A DNA stretch of 64,000 nt from Vibrio natriegens NBRC 15636 = ATCC 14048 = DSM 759 (GTDB lineage: Bacteria > Pseudomonadota > Gammaproteobacteria > Enterobacterales > Vibrionaceae): positions 1,302,001 to 1,366,000 of the forward strand of contig NZ_CP141822.1 in the NCBI RefSeq assembly GCF_035621455.1. Reading direction: 5' to 3'. Under the pieces are notes generated by a model, which saw nothing but the letters and a program-made list of their open reading frames with translations, ran no database searches and was not told where the DNA came from. This document shows, piece after piece, positions 55,833-64,000 of the stretch (positions within the stretch are counted from its first letter, which is position 1; every line of letters begins with the position of its first letter). A program made the translations under genes and the position numbers.

Positions 55833-56384
55833 ATTAAAGGCGGAAGACGCGGCCAACAGCCGGTAAAACAAAACCCACACCGTTTAAACGGTGAAATTCG
55901 TGGCGTTCGTGAAGTTCGACTAACAGGCGCTGACGGTGAATCAGTTGGTGTTGTATCGATCCAAGAAGCGATTGCTGCTGCTGAAGAAGCAGGTATGGAT
56001 CTTGTTGAGATTAGTCCTAACGCTGAGCCGCCAGTTTGTCGTGTGATGGACTACGGTAAATTCCTCTTTGAAAAGAGCAAGGCTGCGAAAGAGCAGAAGA
56101 AGAAGCAAAAGCAGATTCAGATCAAGGAAGTAAAATTCCGACCTGGAACTGATATTGGAGACTACCAGGTAAAACTACGCAACCTGGTGCGTTTCCTAGA
56201 AGAAGGCAACAAGGTGAAGGTAACAATTCGCTTCCGTGGCCGTGAGATGGCACACCAAGACATCGGTGTCGACGTTCTAAACCGCTTGAAAGAAGATACT
56301 GCAGAACTAGCTGTAGTTGAATCTTTCCCTAGCCGTATTGAAGGTCGTCAGATGATCATGGTGCTAGCCCCTAAAAAGAAGTAA
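55833..56384 (+). CDS. infC: Translation initiation factor IF-3, AUU start
   Basis: 183 residues read from ATT at 55833 (translated Met): [32 protein letters not shown], then [52 protein letters not shown] and the C-terminal [13 protein letters not shown]. This matches E. coli IF3 (MKGGKRVQ...). The AUU start follows a strong GGAGGA site, three bases after the thrS stop. In E. coli the AUU start lets IF3 repress its own translation; the same rare codon is kept here. A search for ATG starts would miss the N-terminus and begin at 55995. Confidence 0.97.
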   Translation: MKGGRRGQQPVKQNPHRLNGEIRGVREVRLTGADGESVGVVSIQEAIAAAEEAGMDLVEISPNAEPPVCRVMDYGKFLFEKSKAAKEQKKKQKQIQIKEVKFRPGTDIGDYQVKLRNLVRFLEEGNKVKVTIRFRGREMAHQDIGVDVLNRLKEDTAELAVVESFPSRIEGRQMIMVLAPKKK

Positions 56385-56407
56385 TTAACGGCTCATAAAG
56401 TAATTAA

Positions 56408-56450
56408 AACCTAGCCGATTCCCTTTGAATAGAAGGTTAGCGGTTGGGTT
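56408..56450 (+). promoter_or_regulatory. Stem in the infC-rpmI spacer, candidate L20 control site
   Basis: AACCTAGCCG (56408-56417) pairs with CGGTTGGGTT (56441-56450), eight Watson-Crick and two G-U pairs, with partial pairing inside. A second weak stem CATTGT / ACAATG lies nearer the rpmI start. In E. coli L20 represses rpmI-rplT by binding this spacer region; that role here is inference. Confidence 0.5.
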
Positions 56451-56505
56451 TTGTTCGCCCTAATTACATTGTTTATTAAACTACTACAATGCGGAGTTAT
56501 TCATC

Positions 56506-56700
56506 ATGCCTAAGATGAAAACCAACAAAGGTGCTGCTAAGCGTTTCAAGAAAACTGCTGGTGGTATTAAGTACAAGCACGCTACAAAACGTCACATCCT
56601 GACTAAGCGTACTACTAAGAACAAGCGTCAACTACGTCCAAATGCAATCCTTCCTAAATGTGAAGTGGCTGCAGTAATCCGTATGTTGCCATACGCTTAA
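56506..56700 (+). CDS. rpmI: Ribosomal protein L35
   Basis: 64 residues, basic. [49 protein letters not shown] is the L35 pattern. ATG 56506 is preceded by GCGGAG. Co-transcribed with rplT, 40 bases apart. Translation is probably repressed by L20 through the upstream spacer structure. Confidence 0.98.
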
Positions 56701-56740
56701 TTCTTTATAGTTATCAATCGTTTAGTTTAGGAGAAGCATA

Positions 56741-57094
56741 ATGCCTCGCGTAAAACGTGGTGTACAAGCTCGTGCACGTCATAAGAAAGTTCTAAAACAA
56801 GCTAAAGGTTACTACGGTGCGCGTTCACGTGTTTACCGCGTAGCTTTCCAAGCAGTTACTAAAGCTGGTCAATACGCTTACCGTGACCGTCGCGCTAAGA
56901 AACGTCAATTCCGTCAACTTTGGATTGCACGTATCAATGCGGCATCTCGTCAAAATGGTCTATCTTACAGCCGTTTCATCAACGGTCTTAAGAAAGCATC
57001 TATCGAGATCGACCGTAAGATCCTTGCGGACATCGCAGTATTCGACAAAGCTGCATTTGCAGTTCTAGTTGAAAAAGCGAAAGCTGCTCTTTAA
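56741..57094 (+). CDS. rplT: Ribosomal protein L20
   Basis: 117 residues. [68 protein letters not shown] is standard L20. ATG 56741 preceded by AGGAG. L20 binds 23S rRNA early in 50S assembly and represses its own operon in E. coli. Last gene of the block; a terminator follows. Confidence 0.99.
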
Positions 57095-57113
57095 TTAGCA
57101 GTTTAGGTTTAAG

Positions 57114-57140
57114 AAAAGGAGAGCATTAGCTCTCCTTTTT
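57114..57140 (+). terminator. Terminator of thrS-infC-rpmI-rplT
   Basis: AAAAGGAGAGC / GCTCTCCTTTT with an ATTA loop, followed by TTATT, 20 bases after the rplT stop. Confidence 0.88.
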
Positions 57141-57443
57141 TATTGCCTCTAAAAGCCAATCCCTCATATTTCTCTCAATTCCCTTATCTCTACTGCTCTT
57201 ATCGTCTCTCCAGCTGCCATACCACACTTGTCTGTGAGCAGGTAAAAGCCATTACTCTGTCCAACTGCTAAATTCTGCGTTTGTCATAGTAGGTTAATCC
57301 AAGTTAATGATGATTTTACCAAAGTCCACGGTTTCAATGTCGTAAAGGGGAGGGGACAGCGATCCATTTTTCCAGGTTTGATAAATTGTATTTTACTGCG
57401 CATATTGTGAATTATTATGCATTTAATGTTTTGTGTTGGTAAA
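57141..57443. other. Non-coding stretch between rplT terminator and the HTH gene operator region
   Basis: About 300 bases, pyrimidine-rich at first. The minus-strand ORF at 57284-57553 has no ribosome binding site and unprotein-like content. No terminator, repeat or RNA seen. Confidence 0.4.
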
Positions 57444-57514
57444 GTGTAACATTCTGAAATCGTATAATTTCCATGGTGTAACATTCTGAAGTTTTTGAAC
57501 GGAATGTTGTAAGT
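57444..57514 (+). promoter_or_regulatory. Triple-repeat operator/promoter region of the HTH regulator gene
   Basis: GTGTAACATTCTGAA is repeated exactly at 57444-57458 and 57476-57490, 32 bp apart (three helical turns). A perfect TATAAT (57463-57468) lies between them. An inverted copy GAATGTTGTAAG follows at 57502-57513 and can pair with the second copy (AACATTC / GAATGTT). Transcription would start near 57475. A dimeric repressor, perhaps the downstream HTH protein, could bind. Confidence 0.6.
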
Positions 57515-57634
57515 GTCTAAATAAATGCTGAATTTATTTGTTTTTATTATCAATAAGATTTGTTGGGAATAATGAAATCAACAGCATTTTTCAATGCGCC
57601 ATTTGTCATGCGAATGTAAGGGGCGGTATATTAA

Positions 57635-57661
57635 TTCATATTTTTATGATAAAAATATGAA
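57635..57661 (+). repeat. 27 bp perfect inverted repeat in the leader of the HTH regulator gene
   Basis: TTCATATTTTTAT (57635-57647) and ATAAAAATATGAA (57649-57661) are exact reverse complements around a single G. It lies about 75 bases before the HTH gene ATG. Confidence 0.7.
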
Positions 57662-57735
57662 CTATTCACTAGCTGAGTGATTCTAAGTTGTTACAAATGT
57701 TGTGCAGCTGTAACTTTGCCAAAAAGGAATCGTAG

Positions 57736-58545
57736 ATGAGAGATTTGACTCCCGAGTATTTGCTAGCCGCTTTAAGACAAGCGATTAAGACAAAAGGGCT
57801 AACATATCGAGAGCTATCTGAAAAAATGGGCATGCCGTTGTCCACTTTTAAAAGACATTTAACCAGTACCAACCTAGCTCTAGATAAATTACTCGAATAC
57901 TGCAGAGCCATTGATTGCACGTTAGATGAACTGCAAAAGCTAGCAGACCAGCTTCAAGGTGAAGACGAAGACTATTTCAGCCGCACTCAAGATGAAGTGT
58001 TTTTCCAATACCCACACCTTTACGACTTTTATCGTGAGTTAAGGATGCTACGTGGTAAAGACGGTTACTCTATTTTGAAGAAAAAGTATGAGCTGTCTAA
58101 ACAGAGCATGTCTGATTATCTCAAGGCTCTTGAGCTGTTGGATCTCGTCTATGTTGATGAAGAGAACAATATTACTCTGCATGGTCCGCTTTTTTACAGC
58201 TATGCTGAGAACTCGAAGCTTAACGATAAATACACAGAAATCATTAAAAAGCAGGCCATTGCCGCTGAGAACTGTGTCCGTGTTGCTTTGGCAAGGATGA
58301 AGATCACTGAAGAGCAGCTTTTACAGCTTGAAGACATTGTCGCCAAGACAGTGCTTGATTTCCATTCAAAGAATGTTGTCGCAGAGAACTATGACGTCTC
58401 GGATTTCACCAACATCGTCGTATTAGCTGGCCCGCATCAACCTGTCACATTCTCTGATGGCATTACTGAGACAAACACGCACTTTATTGACGACATTCGC
58501 TATGCGATTGCCTCCGCGGGTGAAAAGCCGAGTTTATCTATCTAA
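57736..58545 (+). CDS. Helix-turn-helix (XRE-like) regulator
   Basis: 269 residues. Residues about 10-65 form an XRE-type HTH (AALRQAIKTKGLTYRELSEKMGMPLSTFKRHLTSTNLALDKLLEYCRAIDCTLDEL). The middle (YPHLYDFYRELRMLRGKDGYSILKKKYELSKQSMSDYLKALELLDLVYVDEENNITL) looks like a second winged or four-helix unit. The C-terminus has no recognised enzyme motif. Ligand and targets are unknown. ATG 57736 with AAAAAGGA upstream. The triple repeats at 57444-57514 suggest autoregulation. Confidence 0.8.
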   Translation: MRDLTPEYLLAALRQAIKTKGLTYRELSEKMGMPLSTFKRHLTSTNLALDKLLEYCRAIDCTLDELQKLADQLQGEDEDYFSRTQDEVFFQYPHLYDFYRELRMLRGKDGYSILKKKYELSKQSMSDYLKALELLDLVYVDEENNITLHGPLFYSYAENSKLNDKYTEIIKKQAIAAENCVRVALARMKITEEQLLQLEDIVAKTVLDFHSKNVVAENYDVSDFTNIVVLAGPHQPVTFSDGITETNTHFIDDIRYAIASAGEKPSLSI

Positions 58546-58561
58546 CTATTCTTCGCTTGTT

Positions 58562-58631
58562 GGTATCTCTACTATTTCTTAAACCATGGGATGTCTGAAA
58601 TAGACATTGGTTTGAAATAGTAGCGGTATCT
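58562..58631. repeat. Palindromic element flanked by 7 bp direct repeats (MITE/REP-like)
   Basis: CTACTATTTC (58569-58578) and GAAATAGTAG (58614-58623) are perfect arms; inside, AAACCA / TGGTTT and ATGTCT / AGACAT pair in order around a GAAAT loop, with small bulges. The element is bordered by GGTATCT at 58562-58568 and again at 58625-58631, one base beyond the second arm. No T run and no nearby transposase. Confidence 0.6.
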
Positions 58632-58810
58632 TGCTGCAGCTTCGAAATACTCTCGCCGTGAATGTTTACGGTTTCCGTTTTATTTAGTTGTTCTTTGTGA
58701 AAATCACGCGTTGTTCGAGTTTCATTTTCCGTAATCAACTCAGATGAATTCGGCTCAATTTAATAACAACACTGCTTTTTTTGCGTTTTTGTGTTCTTTT
58801 TATTCAATAA

Positions 58811-59908
<1,098 letters not shown>

Positions 59909-59926
59909 TCCAGAGGGTTCATTAAC

Positions 59927-62329
59927 ATGAAATTCAGCGAATCATGGCTTCGTGAGTGGGTAAACCCTGCGGTTACTACTGACGAGCTAACTCACCAAAT
60001 TACAATGGCCGGCCTTGAGGTAGACGACGTTCTTCCTGTAGCGGGTTCATTTACTGGCGTAAAAGTTGGTCACGTTGTTGAATGTGGTCAACACCCAGAT
60101 GCAGACAAACTACGCGTAACTAAAATCGATGTGGGCGAAGAAGAACTTCTAGACATCGTTTGTGGTGCACCTAACTGTCGTCAAGGCCTAAAAGTTGCAG
60201 TTGCTACAGTAGGCGCAGTGCTTCCTGGTGATTTCAAAATCAAGAAAGCAAAACTACGTGGTCAGCCATCTCACGGCATGCTTTGTTCATTTACTGAACT
60301 AGGTATCGACGTAGAATCAGACGGCATCATGGAACTGGCAGAAGACGCAGCGATCGGTACTGATTTCCGCGAATTCCTAGGTCTAAACGACGTAACGGTA
60401 GACGTAGACTTAACAGCAAACCGCGCTGACTGTTTCAGCATCCGTGGTATGGCTCGTGAAGTAGGCGTACTTAACCGCGCTGATGTAACTGAACCTGCAG
60501 TAGAAGCCGTTGCTGCTTCTATTGAAGATACAGTATCTATCGACGTAAAAGCGCCAGCAGCGTGTCCACGTTACATGGGCCGTGTGGTTAAGAACGTAAA
60601 CGTTCAAGCTGAAACTCCACTTTGGATGCAAGAAAAACTGCGTCGTTGTGGTATCCGCTCTATCGACCCTGTAGTAGACATCACAAACTACGTACTGCTT
60701 GAGCAAGGCCAACCAATGCACGCGTTCGACCTAGCGAAGATCGAAGGCGGCATCGTTGTTCGTCTGGCTGAGCAAGGCGAGAAGCTAACACTTCTTGACG
60801 GTAGCGAAGCAGAGCTAAACGCAGATACTTTAGTTGTCGCTGACCACAACAAAGCACTCGCTATTGCTGGTATCTTTGGTGGCGAAGGTTCTGGTGTAAC
60901 ATCAGAAACTAAAGACGTGCTACTTGAGTGTGCATTCTTTGCACCTGACCACATCCGTGGTCGCGCGCGTAGCTACGGTCTGCATACTGATTCTTCAGTG
61001 CGTTATGAACGTGGTGTGGATTACGCACTTCAAGCAAGCGCAATGGAGCGTGCAACTGCACTTCTTGTTGAAATCTGTGGCGGTGAAGTGGCTCCTGTTG
61101 TTGCGGTTGAGTCTGAAGCAGACCTGCCTAAGCCAAACAAAGTAGCACTACGTCGCGCGAAACTAGACAACCTACTTGGTCACCACATCGAAGATGCTGA
61201 CGTTGTAGAAATCCTAGAGCGTCTTGGTCTAACGGTTGAAGCTTCTGTTCTTGAAAACGGTGAAGCAGGTTGGGTTGCTATTGCTCCAACATGGCGTTTC
61301 GATATCGCTATCGAGCAGGATCTGATTGAAGAAGTTGGCCGTATCTACGGTTATGACAACATTCCAAACCAGCACCCAGCAGCAGCGCTTAAGATGCACA
61401 ACCACGTTGAAGCGGATCTTCCACTTAAACGCGTTCGTGATCTTCTTGTTGACCGTGGTTACCACGAAGCCATTACTTACAGCTTCGTTGAGCCTGAGCA
61501 ACAAAAACTGGTCGTTCCGGGTGTTGAGCCGCTAGTGCTTCCAAACCCAATTTCAGCAGATATGTCAGCAATGCGTCTTGGTCTTATCCAAGGTCTGTTG
61601 AACACGGTTGTTCACAACCAGAAACGTCAACAGCCACGCGTTCGTCTATTCGAATACGGTCTGCGTTTCATCCCATGTGAATCTGCTGAAAACGGTATGC
61701 GTCAAGAGCCTATGCTAGCAGGTGTTATCGCTGGTACTCGTAGCGAAGAGCACTGGGACATCGAAACTAACACAGTTGATTTCTTTGATCTTAAAGGTGA
61801 TCTTGAAGCGATTCTTGAGCTTTCTGCTAACGAAAAAGCGTACTCTTTCGCAGCAGCTAAGCATCCTGCACTTCACCCAGGTCAATCTGCAGCAATCATC
61901 GTAGATGGCAAAGAAGTTGGTGTAATTGGTACGGTTCACCCAGAGCTTGAGCGTAAGTTTGGTCTAAACGGCCGCACTATCGTATTCGAAATCGAATGGT
62001 CTGCAATTAACGCTAAAGTGATTCCAGAAGCAGTCGCGCTTTCTAAGTTCCCTTCAAACCGTCGTGATATCGCGGTAGTAGTGGATGACGCAATTGCTTC
62101 AGGTGACATTGTTAATGCTTGCCTAGAGCAGGGTGGCGAATTCCTGAAAGATGCGAAACTATTCGACGTTTACGTAGGTAAAGGCGTTGAAGAAGGTAAG
62201 AAGAGCCTTGCAATCGCTCTGACTCTACAATCAGTAGAGCGCACGCTTGAAGATGCAGACATCGCGGGTGCGGTAGAAGCTATCGTTGCTCACGTATCTG
62301 AGAAGTTTGGTGCAACTCTACGTGACTAA
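59927..62329 (+). CDS. pheT: Phenylalanyl-tRNA synthetase beta subunit
   Basis: 800 residues. N-terminal tRNA-binding/EMAP domain ([55 protein letters not shown]), B3/B4 editing ([43 protein letters not shown]), B5, catalytic-like core and C-terminal anticodon-recognition domain ([19 protein letters not shown] ... [20 protein letters not shown]). ATG 59927 preceded by GAGGG. Unlike E. coli, ihfA does not follow; a terminator ends the unit. Confidence 0.98.
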   Translation: MKFSESWLREWVNPAVTTDELTHQITMAGLEVDDVLPVAGSFTGVKVGHVVECGQHPDADKLRVTKIDVGEEELLDIVCGAPNCRQGLKVAVATVGAVLPGDFKIKKAKLRGQPSHGMLCSFTELGIDVESDGIMELAEDAAIGTDFREFLGLNDVTVDVDLTANRADCFSIRGMAREVGVLNRADVTEPAVEAVAASIEDTVSIDVKAPAACPRYMGRVVKNVNVQAETPLWMQEKLRRCGIRSIDPVVDITNYVLLEQGQPMHAFDLAKIEGGIVVRLAEQGEKLTLLDGSEAELNADTLVVADHNKALAIAGIFGGEGSGVTSETKDVLLECAFFAPDHIRGRARSYGLHTDSSVRYERGVDYALQASAMERATALLVEICGGEVAPVVAVESEADLPKPNKVALRRAKLDNLLGHHIEDADVVEILERLGLTVEASVLENGEAGWVAIAPTWRFDIAIEQDLIEEVGRIYGYDNIPNQHPAAALKMHNHVEADLPLKRVRDLLVDRGYHEAITYSFVEPEQQKLVVPGVEPLVLPNPISADMSAMRLGLIQGLLNTVVHNQKRQQPRVRLFEYGLRFIPCESAENGMRQEPMLAGVIAGTRSEEHWDIETNTVDFFDLKGDLEAILELSANEKAYSFAAAKHPALHPGQSAAIIVDGKEVGVIGTVHPELERKFGLNGRTIVFEIEWSAINAKVIPEAVALSKFPSNRRDIAVVVDDAIASGDIVNACLEQGGEFLKDAKLFDVYVGKGVEEGKKSLAIALTLQSVERTLEDADIAGAVEAIVAHVSEKFGATLRD

Positions 62330-62363
62330 GCGTATCGCAACTCTTCTCTAATTAGAGTGTTTA

Positions 62364-62394
62364 AAAACCCTGCCAACTCGGCAGGGTTTTTTTT
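62364..62394 (+). terminator. Terminator of pheST
   Basis: AAAACCCTGCC / GGCAGGGTTTT with an AACTC loop and nine T. Confidence 0.9.
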
Positions 62395-62439
62395 TATACT
62401 TTCAGTCAGTAAATCAAAATAAGCGAGCATGATAAATAA

Positions 62440-62449
62440 GGAACGTTCC
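62440..62449. promoter_or_regulatory. LacI-family operator O1 upstream of scrB
   Basis: GGAACGTTCC is a perfect palindrome with the ACGT centre of LacI/ScrR/CscR-type sites. It lies about 160 bases before the scrB start. Confidence 0.65.
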
Positions 62450-62573
62450 CAACTGGAAGTGGAGATAATGGGGTTTAATGGACTTTATCGGGTTTAAAAA
62501 CAAGACCTACCTCAACTATGGCTACTTAAAATACGTGGAAAACTAGGAAATTAATGGATGCTATGCTAATTTT

Positions 62574-62585
62574 GCAAACGTTCCC
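62574..62585. promoter_or_regulatory. LacI-family operator O2 upstream of scrB
   Basis: GCAAACGTTCCC shares the AACGTTCCC half with O1. It lies about 25 bases before the scrB start. O1 and O2 centres are about 134 bp apart, close to 13 helical turns, which would allow looping by a tetrameric repressor. Confidence 0.65.
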
Positions 62586-62608
62586 AATTTAACTGTTTAG
62601 GTAAACTG

Positions 62609-64000
62609 ATGTCTTTAGCACCATATTTTGCTGTTTGTGGCGGTATTGAAAATATCACCCGTACTCTGCTTACAGAAAAAGACCTTATGATAGAAGTCCG
62701 GGATAAGTATCTAGTTCAGGATTCTGAACTGATAAAAGCCCGAGATCAGATTCAGGGAGAGACTCAGTTAACATTCTCCCGTCCAGAGAGCTTGACCACA
62801 GAGATGTTGCTCAAAGTGGGGGAAGATATTGCGGCCCAGCAATCTAAACGTTTTTCCGCTTTAAAGCAGCCTGTTGAGTGCGAATATCGCCCATCATGGC
62901 ATATCTCTCCACCGCAGGGGTTGCTCAATGATCCCAACGGGTTTATTTATCATGATGGTGCTTATCACCTGTTCTACCAATGGTTTCCTTATGGCTGTGA
63001 ACACAAGGACAAACATTGGGTGCACCTAACGAGCCAAGACTTGGTTGAGTGGGAATGGCAATCCGTCGCTTTGACGCCTTCACTTTGGTGTGACAGCCAC
63101 GGTGTGTTTTCTGGACACGCATTAAGTCAGGGGAAAGAGTTGATGCTGTTCTACACCGGGAATACCCGCATAGGACAAGAGCGGGACAGACAAACGACCC
63201 AATGTTTAGCGACCTCTAGCGATGGTTTGAACTTCACCAAGCATGGCCCCGTCATTGACGCTCTGCCACCTAATGTCACCCCACATATTCGAGATCCAAA
63301 AGTCGTGCATCATAACGATAAGTGGCTAATGCTGCTCGGTGCACAGACAACAGAGCTGAAAGGACGTTTGGCTGTTTACCAGTCTGAAGATCTGTATCAA
63401 TGGGCGTTCGTTGGTTTATTTGGTGACGAGATGGGTGATTTTGGCTACATGTGGGAATGCCCGGATTTGTTTACATTGAACGAACAATTGTTTGTCGTTA
63501 TTGGCCCACAGGGTATTCCTTCATTCTCTGAACATAACACCATTCCTCATCATAATGGAATTGTGAAAGCGCAATGGGTTGATGGTGATGGCTTGAGAAT
63601 GGGTGACTTTCAGCATTTAGACTACGGTTTCGATTTTTACGCACCGCAAAGTATGCAAACTCCGGATGGCAGACGTGTAATGTGTGGCTGGATGGGGTTG
63701 CCCGACGAAGTGGATCAGCCAAGCACGGATAACGGTTGGGTACACCAGCTTACTGCGATGAGAGAGCTGTCGTATCGGGATGGTGCTTTATACCAGTGGC
63801 CTATTCTTGAAATGGAATCCTTGATTGAGTCTTCTTCTGAGATCAAATTGGATGCGAATGGCGTGGATGTTGGGACTAAGTCCTTTGATCTGACGGTTAC
63901 TTTAGATTGGGGCGACGAACTGAATCTATTTGAAAACTCCGTGCAGAAATTCGTATTACGAGCGGATGAAGAAAACCGACGTCTGATAATGGATCGTTCA
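62609..64000 (+). CDS. scrB: Sucrose-6-phosphate hydrolase (GH32), cut by window edge
   Basis: 464 codons visible. GH32 motifs: GLLNDPNGFIYHDGAYHLFYQWFPYG (nucleophile Asp in NDPNG near residue 108), SGHA, RDPKVVHH and YMWECPDLF (acid/base Glu in ECP). Cleaves sucrose-6-phosphate made by a PTS. An N-terminal extension of about 95 residues precedes NDPNG, longer than in E. coli CscA (about 25). ATG 62609 (MSLAPYFAVCGG) is used; the ribosome binding site TTAGG is weak. LacI-type operators upstream indicate sucrose or fructose control. Likely partner genes (PTS transporter, scrK, scrR) would lie beyond the right edge or elsewhere. Confidence 0.92.
   Translation, partial: MSLAPYFAVCGGIENITRTLLTEKDLMIEVRDKYLVQDSELIKARDQIQGETQLTFSRPESLTTEMLLKVGEDIAAQQSKRFSALKQPVECEYRPSWHISPPQGLLNDPNGFIYHDGAYHLFYQWFPYGCEHKDKHWVHLTSQDLVEWEWQSVALTPSLWCDSHGVFSGHALSQGKELMLFYTGNTRIGQERDRQTTQCLATSSDGLNFTKHGPVIDALPPNVTPHIRDPKVVHHNDKWLMLLGAQTTELKGRLAVYQSEDLYQWAFVGLFGDEMGDFGYMWECPDLFTLNEQLFVVIGPQGIPSFSEHNTIPHHNGIVKAQWVDGDGLRMGDFQHLDYGFDFYAPQSMQTPDGRRVMCGWMGLPDEVDQPSTDNGWVHQLTAMRELSYRDGALYQWPILEMESLIESSSEIKLDANGVDVGTKSFDLTVTLDWGDELNLFENSVQKFVLRADEENRRLIMDRS

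Noticed and set aside
57284..57553. 89-codon ORF on the minus strand between rplT and the HTH gene
   Set aside because: No ribosome binding site, low-complexity composition, overlaps the operator repeats of the HTH gene.
62479..62547. 22-codon ORF between the two LacI-type operators
   Set aside because: Too short, no ribosome binding site, lies in the operator region of scrB.

Overview
The window is a 64 kb stretch of a Vibrio chromosome, most likely chromosome 1 of a member of the Harveyi clade. The evidence is the gene content and protein relatedness: a TfoX-type competence regulator, a close relative of the V. cholerae transporter VcINDY, the am_tr_V_VC1184-type PLP enzyme, PanP, DUF3334 and DUF3581 proteins typical of Vibrionaceae, and an infC gene starting with AUU. 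No rRNA, tRNA, CRISPR array, prophage, integron or intact insertion sequence was seen. This is core genome with small accessory pieces. Species assignment is inference; no search was run.

Layout. 1-5.7 kb: 5' part of a YbjL-type transporter, grxA, an iron alcohol dehydrogenase, hexR and panP. 6-13 kb: a small secreted protein, the lysine exporter lysO, an HDOD protein, tfoX with a CRP-type promoter and long leader, an outer-membrane protein, and a two-gene signalling operon (a soluble histidine kinase with a degenerate receiver and a cyclic-nucleotide-binding-type domain, plus a stand-alone receiver). 13-24 kb: a DUF945 protein, serC, dsdA, cydDC, trxB, and an overlapping pair encoding a 2OG-Fe(II) dioxygenase and a class V PLP enzyme. 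24-35 kb: DUF2797, VcINDY-like transporter, sanA, malic enzyme, an HrpB-like helicase, a PhoD-type phosphatase and purC. 36-44 kb: sulA, small conserved proteins, a Sel1/TM/J-domain protein, an OmpA-type lipoprotein and ydiJ. 44-48 kb: a divergent LysR / ygiD-yqjG quinone-related cluster and DUF3581. 48-52 kb: hutC and hutIG, then spo0M. 53.9-62.4 kb: the translation block thrS-infC-rpmI-rplT, an HTH regulator, then pheST. The right edge cuts a GH32 sucrose-6-phosphate hydrolase gene with LacI-family operators upstream.

How the parts work together. Several operators can be read directly: a LexA box at sulA, a PurR box at purC, HutC-type sites at hutC and hutI, a CRP site placed at -41.5 for tfoX, and LacI-type sites before scrB. 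The clearest regulatory structure is the thrS leader. A promoter is followed by two hairpins whose 7-base loops read like threonine tRNA anticodon loops (CGU and GGU), then the Shine-Dalgarno sequence. This is the layout known for the E. coli thrS translational operator. The infC AUU start and the infC-rpmI stem fit the known IF3 and L20 feedback circuits.

The best candidates for something less described are the kinase/receiver pair that appears to have arisen by duplication of a receiver domain, the dioxygenase-PLP enzyme operon, a palindromic element flanked by 7 bp direct repeats after the HTH gene, a 135 bp nested inverted repeat near lysO, and unassigned operator-like repeats upstream of sulA and of the HTH gene.
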